From: Proteobacteria bacterium SG_bin5
GTDB taxonomy: Bacteria; Pseudomonadota; Alphaproteobacteria; Sphingomonadales; Sphingomonadaceae
DNA: 64,000 bases
Assembly (NCBI GenBank): GCA_002083475.1
Contig: LWDI01000045.1
Location: 37,685 to 101,684, forward strand
Direction of reading: 5' to 3'
The translations under genes were made by a program, and so were the position numbers. This document shows, piece after piece, positions 63,117 to 64,000 of the stretch. The notes under the pieces are model-generated. The model did not search any database. It saw only the letters and a program-made list of their open reading frames with translations, and was not told the origin of the DNA. Positions within the stretch are counted from its first letter, which is position 1. Every line of letters begins with the position of its first letter.

Positions 63117-64000
63117 GTGACGACCAAATCCCCCGCGCCCGCCGCGCCCGACAAGGGCCAACGCATTGCCAAATTGCTCGCCCGCGCCGGGATCGCCTCG
63201 CGCCGCGAGATCGAGCGGATGATCGAGGAGGGCCGCGTCGCGCTCGACGGCGTGGCGCTCACCACGCCCGCGACGATCCTGGCCTCGCTCGCGGGGGTGA
63301 CGGTCGACGGCCAGCCGGTCGCCGAGCCCGCGCCGGCGCGGCTGTTCCTCTATCACAAGCCCGCCGGGCTGCTCGTCACCGAGCGCGATCCGGGCGGGCG
63401 GCCGACGATCTATGATCGCTTGCCGCGCGATCTGCCCCGGCTGATGCCGGTCGGGCGGCTCGACTTGAACACCGAAGGGCTGCTGCTGCTGACCACCGAC
63501 GGCGGGCTCAAGCGCCAGCTCGAACTCCCCGCGACCGGGGTCGAGCGCGCCTATCGCGCGCGCGCTTATGGCCAGGTGACCCAGGCGCAGCTCGAGGCGC
63601 TGATCGAAGGGGTGGAGATCGAAGGCATTCGCTATGGCTCGATCGACGCCAATATGGAGCGGCGCACCGGCGCCAATCTGTGGATCGAGCTGATCCTGAC
63701 CGAGGGCAAGAATCGCGAGGTGCGCCGCGTGCTCGAATATCTGGGGCTGCAGGTCTCGCGGCTGATCCGCACGCGCTATGGCCCCTTCCTGCTCGGCGAT
63801 CTGGCGCCGGGCGAGATCGGCGAGGTGCGCCAGCATGATCTGGTGCGCTTCCGCCGCGATCCCCGGCGCGGACCCGATGCCGAGCCGATGGCGCTCAAGC
63901 CCGCGCAGAGCCGCGCCGCGCGCACCGCCGCGAAAGCCCCGGCGCCGCGCGACGAAGGGCCGACTGGCGCCATGCGGGGCGACCGCCGCCCGGCGCGCCC
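63117..64000 (+). CDS. Pseudouridine synthase (RluB/RsuA family), 3' end beyond the window
   Basis: At least 294 codons are open to the window edge, starting with GTG at 63117. An S4 RNA-binding domain (about residues 15-60, RIAKLLARAGIASRREIERM) precedes the catalytic domain, with the nucleophile D116 in VGRLDLNTEGLLLL and the EGKNREVRRVLEYLG motif. It modifies a uridine in rRNA (23S for RluB, 16S for RsuA). A basic Ala/Arg/Pro-rich C-terminal tail begins at about residue 250 and is incomplete. Confidence 0.92.
   Translation, partial: MTTKSPAPAAPDKGQRIAKLLARAGIASRREIERMIEEGRVALDGVALTTPATILASLAGVTVDGQPVAEPAPARLFLYHKPAGLLVTERDPGGRPTIYDRLPRDLPRLMPVGRLDLNTEGLLLLTTDGGLKRQLELPATGVERAYRARAYGQVTQAQLEALIEGVEIEGIRYGSIDANMERRTGANLWIELILTEGKNREVRRVLEYLGLQVSRLIRTRYGPFLLGDLAPGEIGEVRQHDLVRFRRDPRRGPDAEPMALKPAQSRAARTAAKAPAPRDEGPTGAMRGDRRPAR

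Overview
The window is a very GC-rich chromosomal segment from an alphaproteobacterium, most likely an aerobic anoxygenic phototroph of the Sphingomonadales. The evidence is a bacteriochlorophyll and reaction-centre assembly operon that uses the oxygen-dependent cyclase AcsF and ALA synthase (HemA), a large TonB-dependent receptor, a sphingomonad-like type II secretion cluster, and dense families of short palindromic repeats. The genus assignment is inference; no rRNA gene lies in the window.

Layout. 1-13660 (+): the photosynthesis operon bchN(3' end)-bchB-bchH-bchL-bchM-lhaA-puhA-puhB-puhC-96 aa gene-acsF-puhE-hemA. Most genes overlap by 1-11 bases, so they are probably translationally coupled. 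It encodes dark-operative protochlorophyllide reductase, the Mg-chelatase large subunit, the methyltransferase, the ring-E cyclase, the H subunit with its assembly factors, and the ALA synthase that feeds the pathway. 13938-22252: housekeeping genes (alaS, a 152 aa unknown, a secreted M24 peptidase, a dicarboxylate/amino-acid symporter, an APH(3')-type kinase overlapping an amino-acid dehydrogenase, and tRNA-His). 22298-33812 (-): a complete gspCDEFGHIJKLMN type II secretion operon without gspO. 33963-39419 (+): a 2OG-Fe(II) prolyl-hydroxylase-like protein, a beta-helix-like lipoprotein and a TonB-dependent receptor, divergent from gsp; the last two are plausible secretion clients. 39502-49009: a (TP)n-linker lipoprotein and an unusual kdp locus (27 aa peptide-kdpF-kdpA-kdpB-outer-membrane protein-kdpC-kdpE on the minus strand, with kdpD alone and divergent). 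49126-52200: tRNA-Val, HU and lon. 52199-60392: M1 aminopeptidase, P-loop kinase, trpF-trpB-(DUF559)-trpA-accD-folC and a small unknown. 60500-64000: AmpG-like permease, Rieske oxygenase and the start of a pseudouridine synthase gene.

The most unusual structure is in the repeats. Two copies of one palindromic family sit at the 5' ends of gspK and gspI, both pseudopilin genes that lack a nearby native start codon; each copy supplies an in-frame ATG-GTG-GAG-GGG start and the pseudopilin leader. A third copy lies inside a 264 bp MITE-like element whose inverted ends resemble those of a 106 bp element at 60398-60503 that supplies the stop codon of the ampG-like gene. A perfect 38 bp inverted repeat plus a DUF559 gene interrupts trpB-trpA. 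I found no CRISPR array, prophage, insertion-sequence transposase or clearly new defence system.
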